Below, one piece after another: positions 13,401 to 25,068 of a stretch of DNA of 64,000 nt. The notes under the pieces are model-generated. The model did no database searches and was not told where the DNA came from. It saw nothing but the letters and a program-made list of their open reading frames with translations. Both the position numbers and the translations under genes were made by a program. Position 1 is the first letter of the stretch, and the number at the start of each line of letters is the position of its first letter. The DNA lies in the NCBI GenBank assembly GCA_015178975.1, contig WHVD01000005.1:310001-374000 (forward strand). The letters run 5' to 3'. Source of the stretch: Hysterangium stoloniferum. Taxonomy: Eukaryota; Basidiomycota; Agaricomycetes; Hysterangiales; Hysterangiaceae.

Positions 13401-14875
13401 TCAAATCTGCCCAACAAGAGAAAGTGGGTACTAGGCGCACCAGAAGCATAGCGTCTGCGCCAGGATCTAGGGCACCAACTCCCCCTTTGAGTATTAACGG
13501 GAATGCCACCAACATGATAATGGACGTCGAGATCCCTGGAGCCTCTCGTGTCAGTCATGGTCATGCACCTAATGGCGTAAGGACAACAAAATTGAACAAT
13601 AACGCTACTAAAGGGTATAAGCCCCCTAGTAGTAGTCCGCGTAAGTATGCCTCGCAGCGTGGAATTTTCTTTGCCAACACTACGCTTTACGTGTTTTTGA
13701 GACTCCTCAATGTAAGTCTGCTATATTTATTAAAAACCCGCCCTGAATTGCCCCCAGCTTCTGTATTCCCGGTTGTTGTTGTGTAAAAACCTCGGGCTGG
13801 ATCTAGCCTCCGCCCCAACAGCTACTCTCACACACTTTCCTAATCCTGCTGCGTCTCAGACAAGCACAGAGACAATGCCTGATGGCACAGCGCTCCCCGG
13901 CGATCTAGCAAACTCTGCGGAACATTTCTATGGCCATCTGTTGGAGTCCTGTGAGAAACTGTTTGATAATGTCATTGATCAAGCTACCTTTGAGGATACT
14001 GTGCGCTACATGTTTGGTATGAAGGCGTACAACGTTTTCACCCTTGACAAAATTATTGGCGCTCTTATTAAGCAAGTGAGGAACATGAAAAGAGAAACCA
14101 TTTCTTCCTTCATGTAGCTGATTGTATCAATAGGTTCAGTTCATCCTCTCTGATAGCAAGAACAAAGAATTGGTACAATTGTTACAGCGGGAACGGGAAA
14201 ATCCCTCAGGATTAATACAGGATCAGATCAACTATCGCAGAAAAGCGGAAACCATTACAGGTCTCGATGAGCATCTTTATCGGATTGATTATGTTGATTT
14301 TTTTTACTTTCTTACCCTTTTTTTCCACTGATGTTGAGCCTCGACCTTTGCTTTAGCTTCCTGATTCGCGAACATACACTATACAGCTCCTTGGCAAGGA
14401 TGATGTCAGGGATGATGACACACCAGCAATGATGGACCGATGGGAACGGTACATGGCTTCGTATCTTGATGTAAGCCGCATGCAAACATAGTTCGTGTTA
14501 CGAGCCCTCATCATCGCCTTAGACATCGTTCTCGAGTACAATTCCGTTAAAGTCCAAGCGCCCATTCCTACGAAGGTAGTCCAATCTCTATTTATTGTTA
14601 ATATCGGAGACAAACTAATAATCTATACATATAGAACTTTGCGGCCCGAAAAAGTCGCACCTGACGCAGCCGTTATCGCAAAAATTGGTTTGCAGAGTCA
14701 AGTGTGCCTACGAACCTACAGACTCTTTTTTGTGTCTCGTAGCGAAGACTGGGCCTATTGGCGATATCTCGAGGGTGACTTGCGGAAATTGAATGAGCAA
14801 GCTGAAATACGGCTGTTGAGACGAAACAAATGGATGAAAGAATCTGGCCAGGATGGGTGGAAGTTGAAGCCTTGA
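10426..14875 (+). CDS. SIN3: SIN3 transcriptional corepressor scaffold
   Basis: Nuclear scaffold of the Sin3 histone deacetylase complex. Ten exons: 10426-10868, 10927-11446, 11499-11819, 11872-12357, 12416-13711, 13758-14075, 14134-14292, 14357-14470, 14523-14575 and 14635-14875; total 1316 residues with every phase consistent. Three paired amphipathic helix domains are visible: PAH1 ([12 protein letters not shown]...), PAH2 ([12 protein letters not shown]...), PAH3 ([12 protein letters not shown]...). The HDAC-interaction domain follows, starting at [11 protein letters not shown] and containing [20 protein letters not shown] and [15 protein letters not shown]. The C-terminal Sin3 region ([13 protein letters not shown]) closes the protein. 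Linkers between PAH domains are Ser/Pro/Thr-rich, as is normal for the family. Confidence 0.95.
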
Positions 14876-16393
14876 ACCATAAAATGGAGCTTTGCTGGTT
14901 TGTCATGAAGTTTGTGGTTGGTTTATTGTGGGGAAAATGTAGTCATTTGTTATTGGTATTGATGGGTATATGTATATGTATTAATACATGCTATTTTTGG
15001 TTGTATATTTGATGTTTGTACAAAGATGAACTGGATATAGCCGACGAGCGGCGTTAAAGCTATTTGACTCACCTAATGGCCCACATACCTTATCTAAGTA
15101 GCACGCTGACACCTCGGCCGACCCCCTAACTGGGTATGTCTCACAGTGCATATTACACACGAATAATACTACGAATACTTCTGGCCTACCTAAAAAAAAA
15201 TTACCTCGCCCCTCACCGTCCTCCCGGTTAAACCCCTGTGCTGGCTTTGTGGCCATGGTCCAACGTGACCGTCAGCCACCGTGTCACTCGGTTCCAAAAC
15301 CCCAGCGCTCATCATTGCTCATCCTTGTGGCACTGCGCGTCGTCATTGTCACCGACGGTGATGGCAGCTGCGCTTCCTAGATGTCCGCGAAAAATTCCAT
15401 TGTTTTTTCCTACCATCGTGTACACATATTCTAGTACTATTACTTACTTATAATATATATTTCTCAATGGTTGAACCTATGAGATTTCTTTCATTTTTTG
15501 AGAGTGATTATTTTTCAACAACTACTCATTGTCCAAAGTCTGGACTTTATTTGAAGCATCTGACTTCCTATTCCCAGTCCTTCACCTATCATCTTTTTTA
15601 CTACTATCATCATTATCCTCACTATCTTCCCTCTCCAGCTTTTGAGTCTTGCATTTGACTCTGGTATCAGAGCATTTCTTGTGACTATCACATGTGGCCT
15701 TCTTCTTTGCAACCTTTTCTCAGTGTTCTGTAGTTTGCTGGGAACTCATCTTGTGCCAATAGCAAGTTGGTTTGGAACCTTGAAGAGCCTTGACATATGC
15801 ATCCAAATCACCAATGGTGAGAACATGGGGATCAAAAGTCTGGACAGGCTAGTGAACAAGCTGGATACTATGCAACTCCACAATCTTTGTATCATAGGGT
15901 TTCCACTCCATCTCCAAGGATTCATTCTCTATTATCCTACCTGCTATGAGGTTAATAATAACACCTCCCCTGATCTAATATTTAACAAAGTCCTTTTCTA
16001 ACCATGTGTTAGGATCCCATCATTTCAGATCCCTGTGACCTGTTTTAGGCTCAAAACCCTCCATCAACTCACTATCAGTACCCCTGCCCAAGGTATCACC
16101 ACTCACAGCATCCCTGACATTTGTTTTATTATAGTAGTTTACCCTCTAGCCTTCCATTCCATCTCTGTCCCATTCACTCCCCCATCACTGTCTCCCTTTA
16201 CACATCTCACTTGCCACCTCAGACCCCTTTAGTATTGTTTAGTATCTTACATTTAGTCTTCCCACCTTGTCATCGACTTCTTATGATCTCTGTCACTTTT
16301 ACTTCCTTGATCAGCTGTTAGGATCCTCACCCTTTTGGGCCTGGCAAGCCCCCCCAACTTGGTCTTACATATATACCTTTATAACCTTTCTGG
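14876..16393. other. SIN3 downstream region grading into degenerate repeat
   Basis: 14876-15240 is the SIN3 3' flank. From about 15640 to 16140 the minus strand has broken coding-like segments (for example ALQGSKPTCYWHKMSSQQ and EMEWKPYDTKIVELHSIQ) separated by stops, which looks like a decayed transposon or pseudogene I cannot assign. The same tract resumes at 26005-26111 and 27333-27500 once later insertions are removed. Confidence 0.45.
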
Positions 16394-17147
16394 GACCCTG
16401 TTACAACTGGAATTCCCACTGGACTCCGGGCACTAACTTATATGCACCCACATCCTATACACACCAATTGTCAGTTTACCAGACTTCCTGCCAGACTCCA
16501 TATATCAGACTTGTCTATGTTCGACTTTGTTACGTTGTGGATCAGTCACCAGAATACCCACTGGACTCCATCCCTGTCGATGTCCAACTCTGTCCCACAC
16601 ATCAGTCACCAGACCCCGCTTGGAAAACCCGTCATCTCTCTAACTGAGCCCCGTTCCTGTTTTAGTCAAATGACCTGTCATGATTTGGACTCCACTCCCA
16701 CTCCATTTCCCATTATGGTTTATGGTTTGTCACAATTCGGACTCCACTCCATTCCGTCCTATTCCTAACACCAAATTTGGTGTTTACTATTCTCATTTCA
16801 TGTTTTGCTAGTTTTGTTTCATCATTACTGGATTTGGCATGTCATTCATTCCACAGTCTATATAGTCTGGCAGATGTTGTACATACAATCCAGTCAGAAA
16901 ATCAGCTTAGATTCCCCCAGTAATCTAATACATTTTCCACTCTAAACTCCTCCTTGAATTACACTGCTCACACTAGTCGGAGCCCACGGGCTCTGGCGCA
17001 TCTATCTCTTTTATTTATCTCAACTCCCGACCTCTCGACCCATGACCTCCAACCTACGACCCCTGACCCACGAACCCCACCTGGACTCCCTGGGATTCCT
17101 GTCTGCCTGTCTGAAATTGGACGACACGATTTTGCAATGGCACAGCC

Positions 17148-17987
17148 TGTTAGGATACACACACAGGCTGGGTTTCCGGAGAAACCCACAGGATATCCAG
17201 TAGGACTTGGCTTCAGCTTATAGGCTGTGCCCTCGCTAGATTGTGTTGTCCAATTTCAAACGGACGGATGGGGATCCCGGGGAGTCCGGGCAGGGTTCGT
17301 GGGTCGTAGGTCATAAGTTGGAGGTCGTGGGTCGTAAGTCAGGGGTTGTGGGTCGTGAGTCGAGTTGGTTGAGAGAGGTAGATGCACTGGAGCCTGTGGG
17401 CTCCGACTAGTGCGAGCGATGTGAATTGAGTAAGGTTTTAGAGCGGAAAATATTATTAGATTACTGGGGGGAATCTAAGCTAATTTTCTGACTGGATTGT
17501 ATGTACAACATCTGCCAGTTTATATAGACCATGGAGTGAATGACATACCAAATCCAGTAATGGCGAAACGAAACTAACAAAACATGAAACGGGAATAGTA
17601 AACACCAAATTGGTGTTAGGAACGGAACAGAACGGAGGGGAGTCCGAATCGTGACAAAGCATAACCCATAAGGGGAAACGGAGCGGGAGTGAAGTCCTAA
17701 ATCGTGACAGGTCATTTGACTAAAACGGGAACGGGGCTCGATTAGAGCGGTGACGGGATTCTAAGTGGGGTCCGGTGATGGGTGCGTGGGACAAAGACGG
17801 ACATAGACAGAGACGGAGTCTGGGGGAAGTCCAGTGACTGATATGTGTCATATTGAGGTCGAACGTAACTAGTCTTGACGTAACGGAGTCCGGGCAGGAA
17901 ATCCTATAAACAGACGATTGGTGCTTGTAGCGCGTGGGGGCGTACGGGTTAGTGCCCGGAGTCCAGCGGGATTGTCCGGTCGTAACA
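17148..17987 (-). repeat. 3' LTR of gypsy B element
   Basis: 840 bp, the same length as the 5' LTR at 25082-25921. In element orientation it begins TGTTACGACCGG and ends ATCCTAACA. A TATATAAA box lies near its middle. Confidence 0.95.
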
Positions 17988-18043
17988 GTATCCTCCCTTT
18001 ATGCCGAAGTCCTAAAGAGACTCTAGACCTACATAAGGTTCTT

Positions 18044-18103
18044 GTCAGCTACGCGCATGTGTCAAAAGTCATGTCGGTTACACGTATGTGTCAAAGAGTC
18101 ATG
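18044..18103 (+). repeat. Two-copy 30-bp direct repeat upstream of the antisense gene
   Basis: Imperfect copies at 18044-18072 and 18073-18103 share ATGTGTCAAA and GTCATGT cores. They sit 35-95 bp upstream of the TATA box of the antisense gene, where a transcription factor site would be expected. Confidence 0.5.
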
Positions 18104-18137
18104 TGATCTGGAAGGTAAGGTTCAAACGCAACGAGCC

Positions 18138-18148
18138 TATATATAAAT
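18138..18148 (+). promoter_or_regulatory. TATA box of the antisense cargo gene
   Basis: TATATATAAAT lies 50-60 bp upstream of the ATG at 18198 on the + strand, inside the gypsy B element but outside its LTR. It is oriented against the element's own transcription. Confidence 0.6.
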
Positions 18149-18197
18149 CTGAAAAAATAGAAATTTCTTCTTCTTTATTACCCCCATCATCAATAGC

Positions 18198-19206
18198 ATG
18201 GGACCAAAGCCCACGCCGCGCAAGCCTATGCCAACTGCCGGGCCCTCCACGGGCAGTCAGTACCGGGTGCCACTGTCCGCTGCCCAAATCTTGGCGCAGT
18301 GGGACAAGCAACGACGACAGCGTGAAGAGGCAGAGCGAGAAGCCCAGGAGGTCGAGGAGGCCTTGAACAGGGAATACCAGGCAGCCGTGGCCACGGAGGA
18401 AGAGGCTGCTCGGCAGAAGCAACGGGAGGAGGAGGAGGCTGTGCGAGTGGCCGCAGAGAAGGCCAGGGTAGCGGCTGAGAAAGCCCGGGTGGCCGTGGAC
18501 AGAGCCGCGGTTGTTGCAGGGAAGGTAAGTCCCATAGTTCAATTTCTCGTCTTTTTTTGACTTGGCATTTTCAGCGCAAGGCAGCGGAAATCGAGTCGGA
18601 GTCTGAGGGGAGCAAGAAAGCCCCAACAAAGTGAGTCTCGTGTCCGTGGGATTACCGTGGAGCTAACCGTGTCAACAGAAAGCAAGGAAGGCGACGCCAG
18701 TCCGCGTACCGACTCGGAATGACCCGTGGTGTTCCGGTTGCAATGACCGGAACACTGAGTGCAATCGGAAATCCGGCTGGGGCCCGGGGTGTTATCAGTG
18801 TGTGCACCTCAGGGTGAGGTGCTCGCTCGTTCACGAGCAGGCCGTGGGGTCTGGTTCACAGGAGAATGGTGGGTCAGACGGGTACTCCGGTCTGGAAGAA
18901 GTATTGGAACAGATCGCCGAGGGCATTGAGGCCCAGAATGAGTTGCTCCGAAAGAGCAACAAGGTCAGTGTTGTCATGGCGAACGATCTCCGCGCAATCC
19001 GCGGGGACCACTTCAAGTTCCTGATGGAGTATGCCGGCTTTGTATATGACAAGCCGGAGGATGGGAGTTCCGAGGAGGCCGGTTCAGATGAGGAGGAGGT
19101 GCCCGCGGAGGTCGTGGAGCTACCCAAGGAGATGAATGAGGCAGGAAAGGCTGAGGCGGAAAAAGAGGCAGGGAAAAAAGATAGCCCCATCAATGTAGAT
19201 GAATAG
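18198..19206 (+). CDS. Zn(II)2Cys6-cluster coiled-coil protein, antisense cargo of gypsy B
   Basis: Three exons, 18198-18524, 18575-18630 and 18687-19206, with 50- and 56-nt GT..AG introns, give an open 300-residue protein. Residues ~30-110 are a Glu/Arg/Ala coiled coil (AEREAQEVEEALNREYQAAV). Residues 143-173 contain C-x2-C-x6-C-x9-C-x2-C-x6-C, exactly the spacing of fungal GAL4-type binuclear zinc clusters. The C-terminal half has a short helical segment then a strongly acidic tail ending INVDE. The gene is convergent with pol, whose chromodomain ORF ends 200 bp away. The final acceptor was chosen as the only one that keeps the cysteine frame. DNA binding is inferred from the motif, and the role is unknown. 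Confidence 0.72.
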
Positions 19207-19406
19207 AAGTAAAAACTTAATAGTAATTTGAACATAAAAGTAAAGCATGAAAACATAAAAAAATAAAAGTCAAAGCCAAAGTCCGCGGGAAATCTGCTTA
19301 AGGACTTGACAAGACATGTCAGAACCTGTAAAAGCAAAGAGAGACATAGGGCGACAGGGAATAATGAAAATGAGTCCAAACGTAACACGGGGTCCGCAGG
19401 GTGTGG

Positions 19407-20003
19407 TTAGAGAGAAGATAATGGTCCAGGTTTGAGCGGGTAAGCTGTATGAAAGTCAGTAATGATTTCCATGGCATTACCGAGTTCGGTGGCCAAAATC
19501 CATGAGGTCTCTTCATTGGTGCCCTCGTAACCCGCCCACTTGACCAAGTAAAGCAGTTTACAAGTGCATCCATGCTTGTCTATTTTTGAATCTAAAATCT
19601 GTGAGATTTCAAACTTGGGTTCTCCGTCAATGACGACAGGAGGAGGCGGAGATTGCACGCGATCCGGGATAGTGTTAGCAGTACAAGGTTCAAGCATAGA
19701 AACATGAAATACTGGGTGTACCGCGCGCATGCTATCCAGAAGCTGTAGAGTCCAAGAGACTGAACCTACTTGTGCGATAATTTCAAACAGGCCTAGATAT
19801 TTTTCAGCAAGCTTCTTTGATGGATCTGGAAGAATTGAGCTTTGACATAAACACGGTCGCCAATCTTGAAGTTGGGTGGCGGGATCCGGTGTTTGTCCAC
19901 TGAATGTTGGTATTGCTCTTAGGCGGACAATATTGCAGTCCGGAGTTCCTCATGGAGCTCATGGAGGTCTGTGGTGAACTCTTGAGCGCGAGCAGAGGCG
20001 AGA
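19407..20003 (-). CDS. Integrase C-terminus and chromodomain of gypsy B (broken)
   Basis: Continuation of pol after integrase. Segments IPPPNFKIGD (about 19850, integrase C-terminal GPF-like region) and VFHVSMLEPC lead into a chromodomain (KFEISQILDSKI, LYLVKWAGYEGTNEETSWI) near 19480-19620. Chromodomains direct chromovirus integration to marked chromatin. Frameshifts between 19730 and 20003 split the region. Confidence 0.75.
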
Positions 20004-20005
20004 TT

Positions 20006-21136
20006 TCATTCTGGATGTACTGTAATATTTGGATTATATCCTTTATTTGCAAAGAACGGGGAAACGCCAGTAGTGGCTGAGGGTGCATTGTTGTAAGCAA
20101 ACTCTGCAAGTGGTAACAAGGTCTTCCAATTGTCCTGTTGGTAGTTGAAATATACGCAGAGGTATTGTTCCAATGTCTGGTTGACGCGTTCGGTTTGTCC
20201 GTCACCTTCCGGATGATGTCCAGACGTGAAATGTAATGTCATGTCCAAGGATTTTCCGAGAGATCTAAAGAAGTGAGACACGAACTCTGATCCTCTATCG
20301 GAAGTCACATGGGACGGAACTCTGTGCTTGGAAAATACATGGATAATGAAAAGTTCCATTAACTGCACGGACGTAATTGTATCATAAGTAGGGATGAATA
20401 TACCTTGTTTTGAAAATCTGTCAACAACGACTAGAATAGCAGAAAAGCCTTCAGAATCCGGTAGGTGTTCAATGAAATCCATAGATATAGAATTCCACGG
20501 GTGTTCTGGTACCGGGAGTTGTTTCAAAAGGCCGTATGGCTTGTGTCGCTGAGATTTCGAGCGGGGACAAGTAGTACAAGATTTACAATAGTGCTTAACG
20601 AATCCACAGAGTCCGGGCCAAGTATATTCTCTTCTTATTAATGATAGAGTTTTGTTGTACCCGAAATGTCCTGAGAGTGGATGATCATGTTTGTATTGAA
20701 GGATCCTGAGGCGGAGGCCATCGGAGTCTGGTACATAGATACGATCGTCAAGTCTAATGAAACCATGTTGATCAAGAGACCACCGAGGTTGATCGGGGTC
20801 CACGGGATTGTCCAGATGAGCTTTAGTAACTGGGTCTAGCGGAATTGCCAATAGAATATCTTGATGTAACTTCTTGATATCCATAATGATAATTCCACGG
20901 ACAATGGGATTGATGAGGAAAGTTGCGCGGACCGATGCGGTAAGCTGTTGATTTGTGAAAATAGGTTTCAGGTTGTGCGGATTTACCGTTGCATAGTCGT
21001 TGCTCCCCTCTTTAGGATAGACATCCCATCGTCTAGTTAAAGTGTCGGGTTTGCCGCCGAGACGGCCGGGTCGAAAACAGATAATCATGTTGAAGGCAGA
21101 GAGATATTCAGACCAGCAGGCCTGCCGGTGGGTCAA
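20006..21136 (-). CDS. RNase H end and integrase of gypsy B
   Basis: An open stretch of 376 residues. It starts in the last part of RNase H (FNMIICFRPGRLGGKPDTLTR) and holds the zinc-binding HHCC domain (HPLSGHFG ... CKSCTTC) and the DDE catalytic core (SMDFIEHLP; TSDRGSEF; GQTERVNQTLE). It ends at a TGA following VHPE where related elements would continue, a probable CGA to TGA change. It inserts element cDNA into the genome. Confidence 0.85.
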   Translation of the reverse strand: MTHRQACWSEYLSAFNMIICFRPGRLGGKPDTLTRRWDVYPKEGSNDYATVNPHNLKPIFTNQQLTASVRATFLINPIVRGIIIMDIKKLHQDILLAIPLDPVTKAHLDNPVDPDQPRWSLDQHGFIRLDDRIYVPDSDGLRLRILQYKHDHPLSGHFGYNKTLSLIRREYTWPGLCGFVKHYCKSCTTCPRSKSQRHKPYGLLKQLPVPEHPWNSISMDFIEHLPDSEGFSAILVVVDRFSKQGIFIPTYDTITSVQLMELFIIHVFSKHRVPSHVTSDRGSEFVSHFFRSLGKSLDMTLHFTSGHHPEGDGQTERVNQTLEQYLCVYFNYQQDNWKTLLPLAEFAYNNAPSATTGVSPFFANKGYNPNITVHPE

Positions 21137-22299
21137 AAGTTTTGTGGTAGAAAAGTATTCCAGGTTTGATGATCTGTTACAACGTCAATAGGAGCTCCTG
21201 AACCTTCCAAATAGTGTCGCCACGCTTTGAAAGCTGAAAAGATTGCCAGAAGTTCTTTATCGTGAACGTTGTAGTTGAGCTCTGCTCCGGTAAAAGTCTG
21301 GGACAGAAAAGCCACAGGGTGAACTTCTCTGTCGGAGTCCTGGATAGAGAGAATGGCTCCAAGTGCATAGTCGGAGGCGTCCGTTTCAACAATGAGCGGG
21401 AAGTCCGGTTTCCAATGCAACAGAATAGGAGCTGTAGAAAAAGAATTTTTTAAAAGATTGAAAGCTTTTTGACACTTATCATTAAAATTCCACGGAGTAC
21501 CCTTACACGTAAGATGGGTAAGGGGTACCGTGATGTTGGAATATCCACGGATAAAACATCTGTAAAAATTGGCAAAGCCGAGGAAGGATTGTATATCTTT
21601 AACTTTTCAGGATTCGGGCCAATCTTTGATGACTTGCACTTTAGTTTCATCCATGCAGAGTCCATCGGGTCCCATCATGAAACCTAGGTATTCCACGGAG
21701 TCCGTGTCAAAAGTACATTTTTTACCATTTGCGAATAAACCATGTTGTCTGAGCCTCTGGAGAACTTCACGGACTTGTTTGTCGTGTTCCGCGGGATTCT
21801 CGGAGTAGATAAGAATGTCGTCCAAGTAAACAATGATGCATACATCGAGCATGTCGGAGAAAATGTCGTTGATAAAACGCTGAAAAACAGACAAAGCATT
21901 GGTGAGTCCAAAAGGGATGACCAACCACTCGAAGGCCCCATAACGGGTTCTAAAAGTGGTTTTCCATTCATCGCCCACGGCAATCTGGACCAAATGATAG
22001 GCATGCTTGAGATCTATTTTGGTGTAAATCCGGGCATTCTGTGGGGCATCGAGCAGGTCAGATATGAGTGGGAGTGGATATTTGTCCTTTTTGGTGACAG
22101 CATTGAGTCCTCTAAAATCAACACAAAGTCGAAGGGATCCATCCTTTTTTCTGACAAACAGAACAGGTGCTCCAAAAGGAGACTTTGAGGGTCGAATAAA
22201 ACCTATGGACAAATGTTCATCCAGGAAATCACGGATTGCGGATAGTTCCGTGGATGAAAGCGGGTAAATATGTCCTAGGGGTGGCTGGGTGCCATCCAA
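21133..22299 (-). CDS. Reverse transcriptase and RNase H of gypsy B (frame broken)
   Basis: RT motifs in order: [51 protein letters not shown] and the catalytic [10 protein letters not shown] (21607-22299). After a TGA at WPES the frame continues with [15 protein letters not shown] and RNase H ([28 protein letters not shown]). A 1-nt frameshift near 21165 links it to the integrase ORF. Confidence 0.88.
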
Positions 22300-23121
22300 G
22301 ATCGATTTTTAAGTCATATTCTCTGTGAGGCGGAAGCCGGTCAGCTTTCCACTTGCTAAAAACATCCGTGAAGTCATGATATTTCTCCGGGATGCCTTCT
22401 AGGTCAGTGGCTTGCTCAGATTCAGATACCGGGGTTGAAAAACGTCCAGTTGCTTCATCAATTTTTAAGTTGATAGTGAACGCCTGGGACCCATCCATTT
22501 TTGAAGCCCTAATAAAAGCTGCAGCATTAATCAGAGAAATGGACGGAGGTGCCGTGGGTTCCGGGGAAGCTATTGGTGCCGTAGGGATCACAGGAGTCCT
22601 CGAGACTGCAGGAGCCAGGAAGGCCATGGGTGCCGTGGAGGCTGAGACAGGCACAGTTTCCTCGGTCGCCATGGGAGTCCGGAATGTTATACTGTTAGCT
22701 ATCCAGTCAATCAACGGATTGTAGCGGGTAAGCCAGTTATGTCCTAGGACCACCGAGCAACTTGAGTCTAACTGGGTCACATAGAAAGTGACCAACTGAG
22801 ATGTTCCACAAGGGAAATTGATGGGTAAATCACAAGCTTGGGTAACAACCGAATTACTTGTGCCATCGAAGAGGCGGAGACTGACGGGATTTATCGAATA
22901 AGTTGACAAAGAATTTTTTTGCATGAATTTTGTATCTAAAAAACAATGAGTCGAGCTGGAATCTATGAGAGCTGAAAAAACAAATTTCGGAATCATATTA
23001 GACATAAGTTTAACGAAAAATGAATCAGAATGTGAAAGAGCGGATGCGTTGAGGCAAGTGAACTCTTGAATGCATGGAGAGGCAACGCAACCCCTAACCT
23101 GCGTGGAGTCCGCGGGGTTGC
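22300..23121 (-). CDS. Aspartic protease region of gypsy B
   Basis: Follows gag on the minus strand. The sequence [17 protein letters not shown] occupies the place of the retropepsin active site (normally D-S/T-G), with Ser in the Gly position, and [17 protein letters not shown] is the conserved flap/C-terminal motif. A Pro/Ala/Thr-rich linker connects to RT. The frame is broken near 22300 just before RT. Confidence 0.75.
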
Positions 23122-25045
23122 TTACTCTTTTTTTGAATCGGCAGCTGGTTTGTCCTTCAACAGGGATTCCGTGGAGGCCTTGGCTGATCGACCCTTTGAA
23201 GAGTTTGCTCTTGCCAGCGGACATTCCGGGACTCGATGACCGGGTTTCCCACACAAGAGACAGAGGTTGTTGTCCATACAATGTTGTCTTTCTTGTGGAG
23301 TCAATTTGCCATCGGGTCCGAGTTTGCCTGAGAGGTCGGGTTTTCCGGCTTGCTTGCCGGACTGTTGACCCTTGTTATTGTCCTTGTTGTCCTTGTTGTT
23401 GTTGTTGTTGTTTGAAGACTTTTTATTGTTCTTCTTGTCGGATTGCGTGGAGTTCTGGTTGCTGGTTGACGAATTGTTGTTATTGTTTTTGTCCTTGGAC
23501 TTGTTTACTTTGTCCGCGGATGTCTCGCGGGCAACTTCCGTATGACGTTCCCAAGAATGTGCGTCCGCGTTTTGAGCTTTGAGGCGCATACGGGACAGGG
23601 TTTTTGGCTTGCCATCTTCTCCTTTCGAGACTTCATCTTTAAGGTGGGACGGCAGACTGGCGTAGAATTGGTGGCGGAGAGTGGGATCACCCCACTGACA
23701 ATGAGCTGCAAGATTATTGAATTGGACGATGTAGTCCGTGATGTGCTGCGTGTCCTTCATACGAAGATTTGTGAGACTATTCTTGGCTTCTCCTGTCAGG
23801 TCATATGGGCCGAAGTTGGTTTCAAGCTCCTCAACAAAAGCCTCCCAATTTTCAAGCCAGAGCAGCTCTTCCTCAGAAATCCCACTAAAAGCTGGTTCGA
23901 ACCATTTCAACGTGGATCCTGACAAATATGACAGTGCATAGTTGACTTTTCGGGAGTCCGTGGAGAATGCAGCGGCACGATCACGGAAGTTGAAGCGACA
24001 TTGCATGAGGAAAGTAGAGAGTTTGTTTGGGTTGGAACCCGTGAAGGGTTCCAGTGTGAGAGGTATGGCGAAATACACTCAGGAAATATAGTTGGATGAG
24101 CTCTTACTATATCTCCTTTATTATTTCTATTTTCTCTCTTTTATTATATCTATATTAGTTTGACGACCTATGTATGTGGTACATCGACTCTTGTGGGCGC
24201 ACAAGCAGACTTATGTATTCTAGTGCCCATAGTTTAGAACTCAGACACTTTTTACACCGCAACCACGACTTACCCAGACACCCATTAGTGTCCTGTAAGT
24301 TGTGATTGGTGTATCGTCTCGACCGTCACAGACGGGCTTTAGCTATCTACTCTATCAGAGTTTCGAACTGTACCAGTCGAAACTCAATCCTTATCTTAAC
24401 TCGTGTGGACTACATCCACACTACTCTATTATTCGACTCTCTAGTACTCTACTTTACTCTCAAGTAATCGTTCAGGATCGCACTTGACAGTCGATTCTAC
24501 TTATTCATTTTAACTCTCTACCTTATCCTAGATAGCTACTTCCCTCTACCGTATTGAACTAAGTAGTCAATACATGTTCATTCTGTATTAGACTTCGACA
24601 GTCAATACATCTTTGTGTCGTACCTAAACGGTCCATATTCTTCGTATATAGAATGGTTAGAACTTCCACTATTCTTCACATCCGGAGCATTGACTGTTGA
24701 CTGTGGAGGTTCTTGTTCCTTTTTCTTTCGTTCTTCGAGCAGGTGCGTCATGAATTTATCTATGGTTCCTGCTAAAAATTCAGAAGTAGGATCCCCCAAG
24801 TGCGGTCGTTGAACAGGTGGAGGGTTTTCGAGAGGAATTTCGACACCTTTGCCCTTGTCGGGGGCCACGGAATCGTCCTCGTGCTTGGATTCATCCAGGT
24901 TTTCCGGGACTTCTTTGATACGGGCTTCTCCCATGGGTTCCGACTGGTTTGCAAGTGTCTGACTGGTGTACAGAGTTAATGGGGAATGAAGAGTCGACGG
25001 TCCAGGTATTGATGACTGTGCGCGTGTACTTCTTCTTGGTGGCAT
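23122..25045 (-). pseudogene. Gag of gypsy B, split by a solo LTR
   Basis: Start ATG at 25045 (MPPRRSTRAQ, a common fungal gypsy Gag start). The N-terminal part runs to about 24681, where the LTR C solo insertion lies, and resumes at about 24054 with LTLEPFTGSNPNK. The capsid-like region (NYALSYLSGSTLKWFEP) is followed by an Asn/Lys-rich tract and one CCHC zinc knuckle, CLLCGKPGHRVPEC. Otherwise open to the stop at 23122. Confidence 0.85.
24055..24680 (+). mobile_element. Solo LTR, family C, inside gag of gypsy B
   Basis: A 626-bp copy of the LTR at 1913-2542, starting TGTGAGAGG and ending ATTCTTCACA. Flanks TCCAG (24050-24054) and TCCGG (24681-24685) are a 5-bp duplication with one mismatch. 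It inserted after the gypsy B element did. Confidence 0.88.
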
Positions 25046-25068
25046 AATGAAAACAATCTGCAAGTATT

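Noticed and set aside
15662-15673. TGGTATCAGAGC, a perfect copia-type initiator-Met primer-binding site preceded by ...CTTGCA
   Set aside because: No matching LTR pair or gag-pol follows, and on the minus strand the same bases fall in a coding-like degenerate segment, so a chance match cannot be excluded.
17461-17715. ORFs within LTR B, repeated at 25395
   Set aside because: Repeat-borne chance ORFs inside LTRs, without motifs.
18099-18629. Minus-strand ORF opposite the zinc-cluster gene
   Set aside because: It would be in sense with pol, but it is an antisense shadow of the Glu/Arg/Ala coiled coil and crosses the intron and TATA region without any motif.
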